Under the pieces are notes generated by a model that saw only the letters and a program-made list of their open reading frames with translations, was not told the DNA's origin and ran no database searches. From the NCBI RefSeq assembly GCF_031582965.1, contig NZ_CP134049.1:2232001-2296000 (forward strand): a stretch of DNA of 64,000 nt, given 5' to 3'. Positions 42,302 through 52,150 of the stretch are shown piece after piece. The translations under genes and the position numbers were made by a program. This DNA is from Bacillus sp. NEB1478. GTDB taxonomy: Bacteria > Bacillota > Bacilli > Bacillales > Fictibacillaceae. Numbering within the stretch: position 1 is the stretch's first letter; every line of letters begins with the position of its first letter.

Positions 42302-42993
42302 CCCTCTTCTGTAATAAATGGCTCCATTGTTATCGCGCTTTCTTGTTCAACGCGAACTTCTACGCCATCATTTACAATTTTATTAACTATATAGAGGTTA
42401 AGAGACTTTTCAAGAGCATTAGAATCTCCAATCGCTGTTATGATAAAAGGTGCCGGATATTGATTTCCATCCACGCTTACGACAGGTCCGACACAAGAAA
42501 TATATGTATCATGTGAGATTCTTTGCCCATTGATAGCGATGGCCTCTGCCCCCGAAATATGCAATTCATCAATTACACTTCTAATATGTTCTTCATGAAC
42601 AATATAATCGTTGGGGTTTTCACCCTCCGGTACGTAAGAGGAGTCTGATAAAGTTACCTTTACCCCCTCCCCTTTCACTTTCACATTACCAACTACCATT
42701 CTGAGCTTTTTCAAATCTTTCACTAAATTGTAGGAGGCTTTTTCTTGATCCGCAAGTTTAGATTCCTTCACTTCTACGTTTCTTTGGAGCTTTTGGAGAT
42801 CTGAAGACAGGCTTCTATTGTTTTTTTGCAGTGTTAAGATTTGACTCCTTAGTGAATCTTCCTTTTTCCATTCGTTACTTTGTGTAACTTCGTTTTCCCG
42901 GATTTGAGCTCTCTGGTAAGAAAAAGATAATATGAACCCGGTAACTAAAAGAATAAGAGACAAAAAGAGGTGTTTCCCATTAATTTTCCTCAT
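42298..42993 (-). CDS. ylxW: DUF881 family protein YlxW
   Basis: Has one N-terminal membrane helix (LFLSLILLVTGFILSF), a coiled coil at about residues 50-90 and a DUF881 domain with GEGVKVTLSDSS and AIAINGQRIS. Length is 231. It overlaps divIB by 14 bases. The function is unknown; the family is placed with division genes. Confidence 0.88.
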   Translation of the reverse strand: MRKINGKHLFLSLILLVTGFILSFSYQRAQIRENEVTQSNEWKKEDSLRSQILTLQKNNRSLSSDLQKLQRNVEVKESKLADQEKASYNLVKDLKKLRMVVGNVKVKGEGVKVTLSDSSYVPEGENPNDYIVHEEHIRSVIDELHISGAEAIAINGQRISHDTYISCVGPVVSVDGNQYPAPFIITAIGDSNALEKSLNLYIVNKIVNDGVEVRVEQESAITMEPFITEEG

Positions 42994-43759
42994 TTGTTTC
43001 CTCCGTCACTTCTCGGTTGTAAGGTTCAAATCTTGTGCTTATCCCTAAATAAAACGTTCCTTTTTCTTCTTGTTTAATTTTGCTGATTAATACCGGATAA
43101 TTAGATAGTCTCTCCGAAAACTTTGCGATTGACGTAATTACTTTATTTCCATCCGTCATAAACAGAGTTAGCTTATCAAGACTTCCGGAATCAGGTGTAA
43201 GTTTAATTTCTGAAATTCTATGAATGATTCCTTCAGGAAGTTTTTGCAGCTCCTGTCCCATTGATTCCAATTTTTCGGGATCGTTCCAGCTGACGATTAC
43301 AGGAGCATTTACTGGTCTTTCATCTTCCTTTAATGGATCTAGCATTCTTCCATTTTGAAGCATCGGATAATATGTATTTTCTTTTTTAAAGTACCCTACC
43401 CGCTGATATTCTTTAACATTGATTACAATATGGTTATAGAATTTTTTCTCAACCGAAACTGAACGAATTTCAGCTACAGGTTCAAGCCGCTTTTTAATTT
43501 GTTTTTCTGAGACATTTAAAAATTTTGTTGAAGCGGATAGTAAACTTTTATCAAGAATTTCTTTATCTGTCACAAAATAGTTTCCAGAAACTGAAATCTG
43601 TTTAACGTGGCTTAGATCAGATTGAAAATATACTACAACCATCAGCAACAGAAAGAAAAAGGACAAGTAAAAAACAAGACGGCGATTTGCTTTTTGTTTG
43701 CGGTGTTCTTTAAGCTTCGGAATGCGGTCCTCAATCTTGACGACTTTTACCTTGTCCAT
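42980..43759 (-). CDS. divIB: Cell division protein DivIB (FtsQ homolog)
   Basis: Bitopic division protein that binds FtsL and DivIC. A basic cytoplasmic N-terminus with KEHRKQKANRR precedes one membrane helix (about residues 28-46), the POTRA domain (HVKQISVSGNYFVTDKEIL) and the FtsQ beta domain. Length is 259. It is separated from murB by 240 bases with a terminator-like hairpin. Confidence 0.94.
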   Translation of the reverse strand: MDKVKVVKIEDRIPKLKEHRKQKANRRLVFYLSFFFLLLMVVVYFQSDLSHVKQISVSGNYFVTDKEILDKSLLSASTKFLNVSEKQIKKRLEPVAEIRSVSVEKKFYNHIVINVKEYQRVGYFKKENTYYPMLQNGRMLDPLKEDERPVNAPVIVSWNDPEKLESMGQELQKLPEGIIHRISEIKLTPDSGSLDKLTLFMTDGNKVITSIAKFSERLSNYPVLISKIKQEEKGTFYLGISTRFEPYNREVTEETNEEN

Positions 43760-43824
43760 CCTCTTCCTCCGTTTTAGTAGTTAATTCGCACAAGAAAAAT
43801 CAATATTACTTATCTATCAAATAA

Positions 43825-43858
43825 AAGAACTTGGCCATAAGACGCCAAGCACTTTTTG
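43825..43858 (-). terminator. Probable terminator after murB
   Basis: GCTTGGC pairs with GCCAAG on the minus strand around GTCTTATG and is followed by TTCTTTTATTT. It lies between murB and divIB, so divIB may have a promoter of its own. Confidence 0.55.
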
Positions 43859-43999
43859 TAGGCTTAAAATATACACCTATAAAATCGGCAAAAAAATGAA
43901 AATCTTTTCCATTCCTAAACGTCGTTGATATCTTTTTTCTTGTTTCTTGTATTATAGCACGGATAAGTCCCAGTATAGCACTAAATATCCAAAATTTTG

Positions 44000-44911
44000 T
44001 TATTCATTTCGGCCTATAATTTCTACTTCAGTCTGAAGTTCGATTCCTTGTTTTTCTTTAATCGTTTTTTGAATGTAGCTAATTAAATCTAATACATCTT
44101 TCGCTTTGGCTTCTCCAGTGTTTACAATGAAGTTAGCATGCATATCCGATATTTGCGCTCCGCCTATTTGAGTCCCTTTTAAGCCAGATGTTTCAATCAA
44201 GTTTCCTGCATATTCAGGAAGCGGGTTTCTAAATACACTTCCACAGCATGGATAGTTCCATGGCTGAGTGTTTCTTCTATAATCCTTATTTTTCTTTAGT
44301 TCAGTCAAGATTGTTTCCTTATCGCCTTTTTCGAGTACTAGAACAGCTTCTACACAGATTCCGCCATTTTTTTGAAGTACCGATGTACGATATGAAAATT
44401 CCAGCTCTTCATTTGTAAGCCATTTTAGCTCACCATCAGGAAAAAGAATTAAGGCTTTATCAACAATTTTGGACATGTCTGATCCATGTGCTCCAGCGTT
44501 CATAAACACTGCTCCCCCTATTGAACCAGGGATACCTGCAGAGAATTCGAGACCCGTATAGGCTTCACGGGACAATACAGTCGCAAGAGGGATAATGGAA
44601 TAGCCTCCACCTACAGTAATTCTACTTCCGTCCTTCTCTAAATGGTTAAGACCTTCACCAACTTTTATAACTACTCCTTCAATGCCACCATCAGACACTA
44701 AAAGATTTGAACCTCTTCCAATTGCACGAATCGGAACATGAGCCTCTTTCATATAAACAACTGCTTTTTTTAAGCTTTCAATATCCTTCGGTTCAAAAAA
44801 CAAATCAGCTGGTCCGCCAATTTTAAATGTTGTGTGATTTTTTAAAGGTTCGTTTAACAGTACTTTTCCTAGATTTTCAGTTTTAAATTTTTCTGCTAAT
44901 TGTTCTATCAT
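44000..44911 (-). CDS. murB: UDP-N-acetylenolpyruvoylglucosamine reductase
   Basis: FAD enzyme that reduces the enolpyruvyl group to give UDP-MurNAc. The FAD-binding segments [12 protein letters not shown] (about residue 82), [18 protein letters not shown] (about 130) and the catalytic serine in CCGSVFRNP (about 224) are present. Length 303 is that of type II MurB. murG, which precedes murB in B. subtilis, is not here. Confidence 0.96.
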   Translation of the reverse strand: MIEQLAEKFKTENLGKVLLNEPLKNHTTFKIGGPADLFFEPKDIESLKKAVVYMKEAHVPIRAIGRGSNLLVSDGGIEGVVIKVGEGLNHLEKDGSRITVGGGYSIIPLATVLSREAYTGLEFSAGIPGSIGGAVFMNAGAHGSDMSKIVDKALILFPDGELKWLTNEELEFSYRTSVLQKNGGICVEAVLVLEKGDKETILTELKKNKDYRRNTQPWNYPCCGSVFRNPLPEYAGNLIETSGLKGTQIGGAQISDMHANFIVNTGEAKAKDVLDLISYIQKTIKEKQGIELQTEVEIIGRNE

Positions 44912-45053
44912 TATAAAAACCCCCTATAGCCTCTCGCATACCTATCTTTATATGCTATGCATTATTCTTTTCCATGTTTAATATGTTCATAAACATCAAC
45001 AAAGAAGTATTCGTACAACCTATTCAATTTATTTCTATCTTATAAAAATAAAC

Positions 45054-45356
45054 AGCTGTTTTTACATACTTTGTTGCTCTTCTTTTGAAAGAGGTTAATT
45101 TCTGCTGCATGGGCTCGCTTTCCGCAGGGTGTGCGGTGAGCCCCCTCCGTACTGCGTACATTGAGAGGCCTCACCTGTCTCACTCATCCTGCAGGACAAG
45201 GAAGGCTTCGGCAGCTTCACATCGCACGAAGAAAATGTGATTTTCATTTTCGAGGAGTCTCGCCACTTCCGCTCCAATTAACTTTTTCCATGAAGCATTT
45301 CTCAAAAATCACTCAATAGCAACAACCTTTTAGAAAAGAGAGTTTAGAAAAGAGCT
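45054..45356. mobile_element. MITE-like palindromic element, copy C
   Basis: Starts AGCTGTTTTTACATACTTTG and ends TTTAGAAAAGAGCT. Inside are GAGGTTAATTTCTGC, GGGCTCGCTTTCCGC, GGTGAGCC and their complements. The right end has a 14-base tandem duplication (TTTAGAAAAGAG twice). The flanking 8-mers AAATAAAC and AAATAATA share six bases, perhaps a decayed duplication. It occupies the position of murG, between spoVE and murB. Confidence 0.7.
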
Positions 45357-45365
45357 AAATAATAA

Positions 45366-45395
45366 AGAATACCCTGCCAAAACAGACAGGGTAAC
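45366..45395 (-). terminator. Rho-independent terminator after spoVE
   Basis: TACCCTG and CAGGGTA pair around TCTGTTTTGG, followed by TTCTTTATT on the minus strand. It lies 50 bases after spoVE and would end the murE-to-spoVE transcript. Confidence 0.72.
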
Positions 45396-45445
45396 ATTGC
45401 TGTATATATGTTTAGGATAAGAGAATTCGTTGTGAAACTCAAGTA

Positions 45446-46546
45446 TTAATACCTTGAATAACGGCTTATATTCAACAAAACACCTATAGATGCAAGCATA
45501 AGTGTCAAGGATGAACCGCCATAACTTAAGAATGGTAATGTAATTCCTGTTACGGGCATTAATCCTGTTACTACACCAATGTTAATCATGACCTGAATCG
45601 CCACCATACCAATAATTCCTATCGCTAAAAAGCTGCCGAATAAATCAGGTGCTCCTAAAGCAATCCGAATCCCTCTCCATAACAATAAACTAAATAAGAT
45701 TAGAACGAACACAGCACCTATAAATCCCAATTCTTCTGATAGAATGGCAAAAATAAAATCTGTTTGCGGTTCGGGTAAATAACCGAACTTTTGCCTGCTC
45801 TGGCCGAGTCCAAGTCCTAATAATCCGCCAGGGCCAAGCGCAAGTAGTGATTGGATAATTTGAAATCCGCTATTTAACGGATCGCTCCATGGATCTAGAA
45901 ACGATGTGATCCGCTTTATGCGGTAAGGTGCCGATATGATCAACCCTACAAAGCCTGCTATTCCCACAAGCCCAAGTCCAACGAAGTGAGAAATACGGGC
46001 ACCTGCTACAAAAATCATGACAATACTTGTGCCTACCATAACAGTACCTGTACCCAAGTCCGGCTGCAGCATAATCATTCCGAAAGCGATCATAACTAAT
46101 CCAAGTGTCGGAATTAATCCTTTTTTGAAGGATGTTATTTTCTTTTGATGCATAGATAAATATTTTGCTAAAAAGGTAATCATAGCAAGCTTCATAAATT
46201 CAGATGGCTGTATGGAAAATGCGCCGACTCCAATCCAGCTTCTTGCACCGCCGCGGACCATTCCTACTCCTGGAATTAATACTGCTACTAACAAAAAGAA
46301 ACAAATGATTAATATAACTTTTGACCATACCTTCCAAGTCATGTAATTAATATTCATGAGAAAGAACATCGCAGCAATTCCAACACCGGCAAATAACAGC
46401 TGTCTCTTGGCAAAGAAGAGAGAATCATGAAATCTATACAGCGCCATATCTGCACTCGCACTGTATACCATAATAATGCCAATCGATAACAACATAAGCG
46501 TTACAATGATTAAAATCATATCAGGGGTAGATTTCGTTGCAGGCAA
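45446..46546 (-). CDS. spoVE: SpoVE/FtsW-type lipid II polymerase (SEDS family)
   Basis: SEDS glycosyltransferase that builds spore cortex peptidoglycan with SpoVD. Ten hydrophobic segments are visible. Typical features are YSASAD near residue 26, ARSWIG near residue 95, SEELGFIG near residue 270 and GLMPVTGITLPFLSYGGSS near residue 315, here quoted in part. I choose the TTG at 46546 with GAGGTG 6-7 bases upstream, giving 366 residues, the length of B. subtilis SpoVE. FtsW is a close relative, but spoVD nearby and position support SpoVE. Confidence 0.92.
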   Translation of the reverse strand: MPATKSTPDMILIIVTLMLLSIGIIMVYSASADMALYRFHDSLFFAKRQLLFAGVGIAAMFFLMNINYMTWKVWSKVILIICFFLLVAVLIPGVGMVRGGARSWIGVGAFSIQPSEFMKLAMITFLAKYLSMHQKKITSFKKGLIPTLGLVMIAFGMIMLQPDLGTGTVMVGTSIVMIFVAGARISHFVGLGLVGIAGFVGLIISAPYRIKRITSFLDPWSDPLNSGFQIIQSLLALGPGGLLGLGLGQSRQKFGYLPEPQTDFIFAILSEELGFIGAVFVLILFSLLLWRGIRIALGAPDLFGSFLAIGIIGMVAIQVMINIGVVTGLMPVTGITLPFLSYGGSSLTLMLASIGVLLNISRYSRY

Positions 46547-46582
46547 AGGGAAACACCTCAACTCTAATTATTTGTACAAACC

Positions 46583-47935
46583 TTATTTAAGTTTATGCAC
46601 AGAGTTGATAAACATGTCCCCTCTTTGTTCAAAAGTCTTATATTGATCCCAGCTTGCACATGCAGGAGAGAGCAATATTACGTCATCTGATACAGAAAGA
46701 CTGAACGCTGCGGGAACGGCATCTTCAACATTATCAGCACGTTTAATCGTTTCTATTCCTGCTTGTCTTCCAGCTTCAGTCAGTTTTTCTGATGTTTGTC
46801 CAAATGTCACCAAAACTTTTACATTCTTTAATGAAGGTATTAACTCATCAAAGGAATTTCCCCGATCAAGACCGCCAGCCAGTAAAATCACTGGTGAATC
46901 AAATGCGGATAAGGCAGCATTCGTTGCCAGTATATTAGTAGCCTTTGAATCATTATAAAATCGGCGGCCGTGAACTTCTCCAACATATTGAAGGCGATGC
47001 GTCACACCTGCAAACGTTTTTAAAACCTCTTGAATTTGTTTAATATCTGCTCCCGCAAGCAATGAAGCTGCAACTGCTGCCATAATATTTGATAGATTAT
47101 GTTTACCTGGTAATACTATTTCTTTTAATTCAATGATTCTACGATTTTGAAAATATAATGCATCGTCCTGAATATAAGCTCCATTTTTCAGTTGTTTTTG
47201 AACTGAGAAAGGGACATGCTGGGCTTTTGAATGTTTAATTAGCTCAGTTACTTGGAGATCATCAGCATTATAAATGACATAATCATTTTCATCCTGGTTC
47301 ACTGTTACTTTTGCTTTCGCTTTTCCATACTCATCTAAAGATCCATGATAATCTAAATGTGCCTCGAACAAATTCAAAAAAACCGAAATACGAGGCTGGA
47401 ATTTTTCTGTACCCATTAATTGAAAACTTGATAGTTCTGCTACAAAAATATCTTCATTTGTTGCTTTAGAAGCTACTTCAGAAAATACAGTTCCGATGTT
47501 TCCAGCTACAATAGGAGTCTTATTGCTGTTTCTCAGCATTTCTCCGACAAGTGTTGTCGTTGTCGTTTTTCCGTTTGATCCAGTTATAGCAATTATTTCA
47601 GCTTCAGAGATAAGCCCTGCAATTTCAACTTCCGTATAAACAGGGATATTGCGATGAAGTGCTTCTTCAATTAATGGATTCTGATAAGGAATACCAGGAT
47701 TCTTAACAATAAAGTCAATTGGCTGATCCAACAATGATATTGGATGCCCACCACATACAACAGAGATTCCTAGTTTTTCTAAGGATTCAGCCTCTAAATT
47801 ACCTTCTTTTGGCTGTTTGTCGTTTACTACGACTTTAGCTTCAAAAGAATTAAGCAGTTTTGCTGCTGCAAAACCGCTTTTAGCTAATCCAACTATTAAT
47901 ATATGTTTCCCCTTAAACATTTTTGTGTTTTTCAT
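46583..47935 (-). CDS. murD: UDP-N-acetylmuramoylalanine-D-glutamate ligase
   Basis: Adds D-glutamate to UDP-MurNAc-L-Ala. The N-terminal Rossmann domain (VGLAKSGFAAAKLL) is followed by the ATP loop [12 protein letters not shown] near residue 118 and the C-terminal domain with RDN-like VTHRLQYV. Length 450 matches the family. It starts directly at the mraY stop codon. Confidence 0.96.
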   Translation of the reverse strand: MKNTKMFKGKHILIVGLAKSGFAAAKLLNSFEAKVVVNDKQPKEGNLEAESLEKLGISVVCGGHPISLLDQPIDFIVKNPGIPYQNPLIEEALHRNIPVYTEVEIAGLISEAEIIAITGSNGKTTTTTLVGEMLRNSNKTPIVAGNIGTVFSEVASKATNEDIFVAELSSFQLMGTEKFQPRISVFLNLFEAHLDYHGSLDEYGKAKAKVTVNQDENDYVIYNADDLQVTELIKHSKAQHVPFSVQKQLKNGAYIQDDALYFQNRRIIELKEIVLPGKHNLSNIMAAVAASLLAGADIKQIQEVLKTFAGVTHRLQYVGEVHGRRFYNDSKATNILATNAALSAFDSPVILLAGGLDRGNSFDELIPSLKNVKVLVTFGQTSEKLTEAGRQAGIETIKRADNVEDAVPAAFSLSVSDDVILLSPACASWDQYKTFEQRGDMFINSVHKLK

Positions 47936-48910
47936 TTAAACCCACACCTCTAAATAAATTCCTAATGCAGCAAAAACAAGTCCTACCAGCCAGAACGTTA
48001 CAACAATTCGCCATTCACTCCAGCCTGATAATTCATAATGATGATGAAGCGGACTCATTTTGAATACTCGTTTTCCAGTTAATTTAAATGAAGCTACTTG
48101 AATCATTACAGAAAGTGTCTCAATAACAAACACTCCACCAATGATAACAAGAAGAATTTCCATTTTTGTTAAAATAGCAATAGCACTAATAGCACCACCA
48201 AGAGCTAATGAACCTGTATCCCCCATAAAAACTTTTGCGGGATGTGCATTAAATACTAAAAATCCAAGGACTGCACCCACTACTGCAACACTGAAAATTG
48301 CGGCTTCAAATTGAAGCAGTGTTGATGCAAGAACAGCAAATGCACCAAATGCAATTGCTGCAGTACCTGCCAGTAATCCATCGAGTCCGTCTGTCAAGTT
48401 AACTGCATTAGATGCCCCAATTAGCATGAATACGACAAGCACAGGATAAAACCACCCAAGGTCAAATGACCATTCAGTACCTGGGACAGAAATCTTCGTA
48501 GAAAAATCAATCGTTTTTAATCCAATGTAAAAAATTGCAGCAATAACCAGCTGCCCTATGAGTTTTTGCTTAGAAGTTAAACCTAGATTTCTTTTTTTCA
48601 CTACTTTAATAAAATCATCTAAAAATCCTAAAAGTCCAAAACCTAGTGTTACTAGCAGCAAAAGATGTGTTTTTGTTGTAATCGTAAAAAATTTCGCTGT
48701 CATTGCATATGTTGCAACTGCAAGCGCCAATAAAATAACAATTCCACCCATTGTAGGGGTTCCTTGTTTCTTTTGATGTGACTTTGGTCCTTCATCACGT
48801 ATGCTTTGCCCGAATTTCAGCCTTCTCAAAAAAGGAATAAAGAAGGGGGAACTCAGCACCGCAATTAAAAAAGATGCAATTAATGTAAAAAGTAAGACTT
48901 GCTCAATCAT
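47936..48910 (-). CDS. mraY: Phospho-N-acetylmuramoyl-pentapeptide transferase
   Basis: Membrane enzyme that makes lipid I from UDP-MurNAc-pentapeptide and undecaprenyl phosphate. About ten helices are visible. The catalytic aspartates lie in GFLDDFIKV (about residue 95) and [12 protein letters not shown] (about 170), and the HHH motif is in [12 protein letters not shown] (about 292). Length is 324. It overlaps murF by 4 bases. Confidence 0.97.
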   Translation of the reverse strand: MIEQVLLFTLIASFLIAVLSSPFFIPFLRRLKFGQSIRDEGPKSHQKKQGTPTMGGIVILLALAVATYAMTAKFFTITTKTHLLLLVTLGFGLLGFLDDFIKVVKKRNLGLTSKQKLIGQLVIAAIFYIGLKTIDFSTKISVPGTEWSFDLGWFYPVLVVFMLIGASNAVNLTDGLDGLLAGTAAIAFGAFAVLASTLLQFEAAIFSVAVVGAVLGFLVFNAHPAKVFMGDTGSLALGGAISAIAILTKMEILLVIIGGVFVIETLSVMIQVASFKLTGKRVFKMSPLHHHYELSGWSEWRIVVTFWLVGLVFAALGIYLEVWV

Positions 48911-50289
48911 TTTTTCGACTCCTGTTCATCTTCTGTGAAAGTAGAAATAAGTGTTTCTAATGCCATACCCCTCGAAGCTTTAAATAATATTGCGGTATTC
49001 TCGGATAATAATTGTTGAATCGGCTTCACTGCCTCTTCTTTTGTTAAGTAATGAGTTATTTCAACACCCTTTACTTTTCTTTTTTTTAATTCATCTGCAA
49101 TCCAAGCACCTTTTTGTCCTAATGCGATAATGTAGTTGATGCTTTCATCAATGTGCTCAGCAATATTCCTGTGCATTTCTTCCTCATTTGAGCCCAGTTC
49201 ATACATATCGCCGAGAACAGCTGCCTTAGTATTAAAATCATTAAGTTCTGCTAAAGTTGCAAGTGCTGCTATCATGCTAGTAGGGCTGGCGTTATATGCA
49301 TCATTAATAAGCAATGTGCCATTTTTCCCTTTTTTCATCTCAAGACGCATCGCCGTAACTTTTAATCTTTCAAGTCCCTCTTTGATTTTATTTTCTTCTA
49401 TATTCAAATAATGCCCGACTGCGATTGCATATGCCGCATTTTTAATATTATGCTTTCCAAGCATTGGTATCCGATACACAGTAGTACCTTCTTCTAAAGA
49501 AAACGAAACACCTTCTTGATCGGTTTGCATATCTACTAATTTTAATGTTGTGGAATCACCAAATCCAACTTTAAGTACATTTTCTCCTTTTACATGAGAA
49601 AGAAGCGGCTCATCTCCATCAATGATAAGAAGTCCGCCCGGTTTAAGTCCATCTGCAATTTCCAGCTTTGCCTTTGCGATCCCCTCACGGCTGCCGAGTT
49701 GTTCGAGATGACTTTCACCAATATTAGTAACAATAGCCGCATCCGGTTCTGCAAGTTTGCTCAATAATGAAATTTCATTGAAATTACTCATTCCCATCTC
49801 AAGTATGAGAACTTCTGTACCTTCTTCCATTCCAAGAATAGTAAGCGGCAGTCCGATATGATTGTTGTAGTTTCCTTGTGTCTTGAACGTCTTAAATGTC
49901 GTAGAAGATACACTTTCAATCATATCTTTCGTCGTCGTTTTCCCGTTGCTTCCTGTAACAGCTACAACAATCGGATTTATTTTCTTTAAGTAATATTTAG
50001 AGATTCTCTGTAAAAATCCAATAGTGTCTGAAGTAAACAAAACAGGGAAATCTGCTGGCAAGCCTGCGGGAAGATCTATACCTTCCTGCCAAACGGTTGC
50101 TGTACAGCCCTGGTTTATCGCATCAAATAAAAATTCGTGACCGTCAAACCGCTCTCCAGCGATTGGAAGGTAGAGTGCATTTTTAGTTTTCAAACGAGTA
50201 TCCTTTGAAATCCCTTCAATCACTGTGTTCTCCACATTACCAGCAGTCTTATTTGCAAAAGGGACTAGTTCTTTTATATCCAGTTTCAT
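48907..50289 (-). CDS. murF: UDP-N-acetylmuramoyl-tripeptide-D-alanyl-D-alanine ligase
   Basis: Adds D-Ala-D-Ala to the tripeptide precursor. The ATP loop [12 protein letters not shown] lies near residue 115, with [12 protein letters not shown] near 170 and [11 protein letters not shown] near 325. Length is 460. It overlaps murE and mraY by 4 bases each. In B. subtilis murF lies elsewhere next to ddl; the placement here follows the order common in other bacteria. Confidence 0.96.
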   Translation of the reverse strand: MKLDIKELVPFANKTAGNVENTVIEGISKDTRLKTKNALYLPIAGERFDGHEFLFDAINQGCTATVWQEGIDLPAGLPADFPVLFTSDTIGFLQRISKYYLKKINPIVVAVTGSNGKTTTKDMIESVSSTTFKTFKTQGNYNNHIGLPLTILGMEEGTEVLILEMGMSNFNEISLLSKLAEPDAAIVTNIGESHLEQLGSREGIAKAKLEIADGLKPGGLLIIDGDEPLLSHVKGENVLKVGFGDSTTLKLVDMQTDQEGVSFSLEEGTTVYRIPMLGKHNIKNAAYAIAVGHYLNIEENKIKEGLERLKVTAMRLEMKKGKNGTLLINDAYNASPTSMIAALATLAELNDFNTKAAVLGDMYELGSNEEEMHRNIAEHIDESINYIIALGQKGAWIADELKKRKVKGVEITHYLTKEEAVKPIQQLLSENTAILFKASRGMALETLISTFTEDEQESKK

Positions 50290-51752
50290 TTTTTCACCGC
50301 CTTAATTGCTTCCCTCGCTACAACTCTGTCATCAAAATCAAGTACATCTTTACCGATGATTTGATAAGTTTCATGACCTTTTCCTGCAATCAGTATAACA
50401 TCATTGGCTTTTGCTCGTTCAACTGCATACTCGATTGCTTCTTTACGGTCTGGAATTGTTACATAATTATTTTTATCCGTTCCATCTTCCATTTCTTTTA
50501 ATATTTGAATCGGGTCTTCCGTTCGAGGGTTATCACTCGTAAAAATTGCTTTATCTGCTAAATCCGCAGCGATACCTGCCATTAGCGGGCGCTTTGTTTT
50601 ATCACGGTCTCCTCCGCAGCCAACGATTGCTGTAATCGAACCTTTTGCAAATTCTTTAATTGTCCGTAACACATTTTCTAAACTGTCAGGAGTATGTGCA
50701 TAATCTACAATCACTGTATAATCCTGTCCTGCAATAACAGGTTCAAATCTTCCGGAAACCCCTGTCACATCTTCTAGCGATTTAATAATCTGATCTAATT
50801 CGATCCCAGAAAGCAGACACGTAGAAATAGAAGCTAAAACATTGTATACAGAAAATTTACCCATTAGCTTTAATTTAACTTCTCTTTTACCTTTTGGAGT
50901 TTGCAGTGTAAAAGTAGTGCCTTGCGATCCGATGGTAATGTTAGTAGCTCTAACATCACTCTCATTGTCGATGCCATAAGTAATGACTTCTGCTGACGTT
51001 ATTCTTTTAAACATTTCAGATGCCGGATCATCATTATTCAAAACTGCAAATTTCTTTGAAGACTTATGATAAGTATTTCCCATTTGAGAAAATAAGAGAC
51101 TTTTTGCAAACTGATATTCTTCCATGTTCTTATGATAATCTAAATGATCCTGAGTAAGATTCGTAAAAACGGCAATATCATAATCGCAGCCCCACACTCT
51201 CCCTTGTACGAGGGCATGTGATGAAACTTCCATTACTGCTGTATCTACATTTTCTTCTATCATCTTATAAAATGCATTTTGAAGGTATAAAGAATCAGGT
51301 GTTGTATTTGCTACTTTATATCTTTGATCCTTTATTTTCATTTCAATTGTGCCGATCATACCAGTGGCCTTGCCAGATTCACTAAAGACTTTTTCAATCA
51401 AGTGTGATGTTGTTGTTTTGCCATTTGTACCTGTTATCCCAACGAGGTGCAGTTTTTGAGAAGGATGACCGAAAAAGGCATCGGCTAATATAGCCATCGC
51501 TTTTTTTGAGTCTCTCACTTTAATTACTGGAACATTCACATTTAAATCCTTTTCTGACAAAATTGCAGATGCCCCATTCCTTGCAGCTGTTTCGGCGAAA
51601 TCGTGGCCATCAAAGACAAGACCTTCAATACAAATAAATAGACAGCCTTTCCCGGCTTTCCTGGAGTCCATTTCAATGGAGGTAATTTCAGGATTGGCTT
51701 CTATATCCATTTCATAATTCACTAAATATGTAAGCAATTCTTGTAATTCCAT
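50286..51752 (-). CDS. murE: UDP-MurNAc-tripeptide synthetase (meso-diaminopimelate adding)
   Basis: Adds meso-diaminopimelate to UDP-MurNAc-Ala-Glu. The ATP loop is GTNGKTTTSHLI near residue 112. The DNPRTEDP motif near residue 405 is the one that selects meso-diaminopimelate rather than lysine, so the cell wall should be of the A1-gamma type. Length is 488. Element D lies between it and spoVD, so murE probably has its own promoter. Confidence 0.96.
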   Translation of the reverse strand: MELQELLTYLVNYEMDIEANPEITSIEMDSRKAGKGCLFICIEGLVFDGHDFAETAARNGASAILSEKDLNVNVPVIKVRDSKKAMAILADAFFGHPSQKLHLVGITGTNGKTTTSHLIEKVFSESGKATGMIGTIEMKIKDQRYKVANTTPDSLYLQNAFYKMIEENVDTAVMEVSSHALVQGRVWGCDYDIAVFTNLTQDHLDYHKNMEEYQFAKSLLFSQMGNTYHKSSKKFAVLNNDDPASEMFKRITSAEVITYGIDNESDVRATNITIGSQGTTFTLQTPKGKREVKLKLMGKFSVYNVLASISTCLLSGIELDQIIKSLEDVTGVSGRFEPVIAGQDYTVIVDYAHTPDSLENVLRTIKEFAKGSITAIVGCGGDRDKTKRPLMAGIAADLADKAIFTSDNPRTEDPIQILKEMEDGTDKNNYVTIPDRKEAIEYAVERAKANDVILIAGKGHETYQIIGKDVLDFDDRVVAREAIKAVKK

Positions 51753-51798
51753 TTAATCCTGACCTCTCCTCTAGTCAACGTTAATTATTTATTAATTA

Positions 51799-52021
51799 GG
51801 CTTTTATCGCAAACTTTAATGCTTTTGAAAGAGGTTAATTTCCGCTTCAGTGGCTCGCTTTCCGTGGGGCGTGCGGTGAGCCCACTCTGCGCGTTGCGCC
51901 ATAAGGGGTCTCACCTGTCACACTAATCCCACTGGAGTCTTGCCACCTACGCTCCAATTAACTTTGCAGTGAAGAACTTAACGAAAATCGCTCAAAAGCA
52001 ACAGTCTTTTTAAAAAGAGTC
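51799..52021. mobile_element. MITE-like palindromic element, copy D
   Basis: Starts GGCTTTTATCGCAAACTTTA and ends AAAAAGAGTC. Long complementary arms include GAGGTTAATTTCCGCTTCAG with CTACGCTCCAATTAAC, and a GC-rich middle CGTGCGGTGAGCCC with GTCTCACCTGTCAC. It is about 223 bp, close in size and content to copy E. No clear target duplication. It separates spoVD from murE. Confidence 0.72.
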
Positions 52022-52097
52022 TACAGTTATTAAATAAACACTATTAGAAACTCTTGTTGAATACACAGTTCAACTGCTTCATAAGCAGAGCCATTAA

Positions 52098-52134
52098 GAA
52101 AAATAAGCCAAGGCAAGATTACGCGCTTGGCTAT
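52098..52134 (-). terminator. Rho-independent terminator after spoVD
   Basis: AGCCAAG pairs with CTTGGCT (52106-52132) on the minus strand, followed by TATTTTTCTTA. It ends the mraZ-to-spoVD transcript. Confidence 0.72.
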
Positions 52135-52150
52135 GTGTACATCCTTTATT

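Noticed and set aside
45095..45277. Open frame of about 60 codons in element C
   Set aside because: It follows the palindromic repeat and similar frames appear in other copies; no ribosome binding site or protein family.
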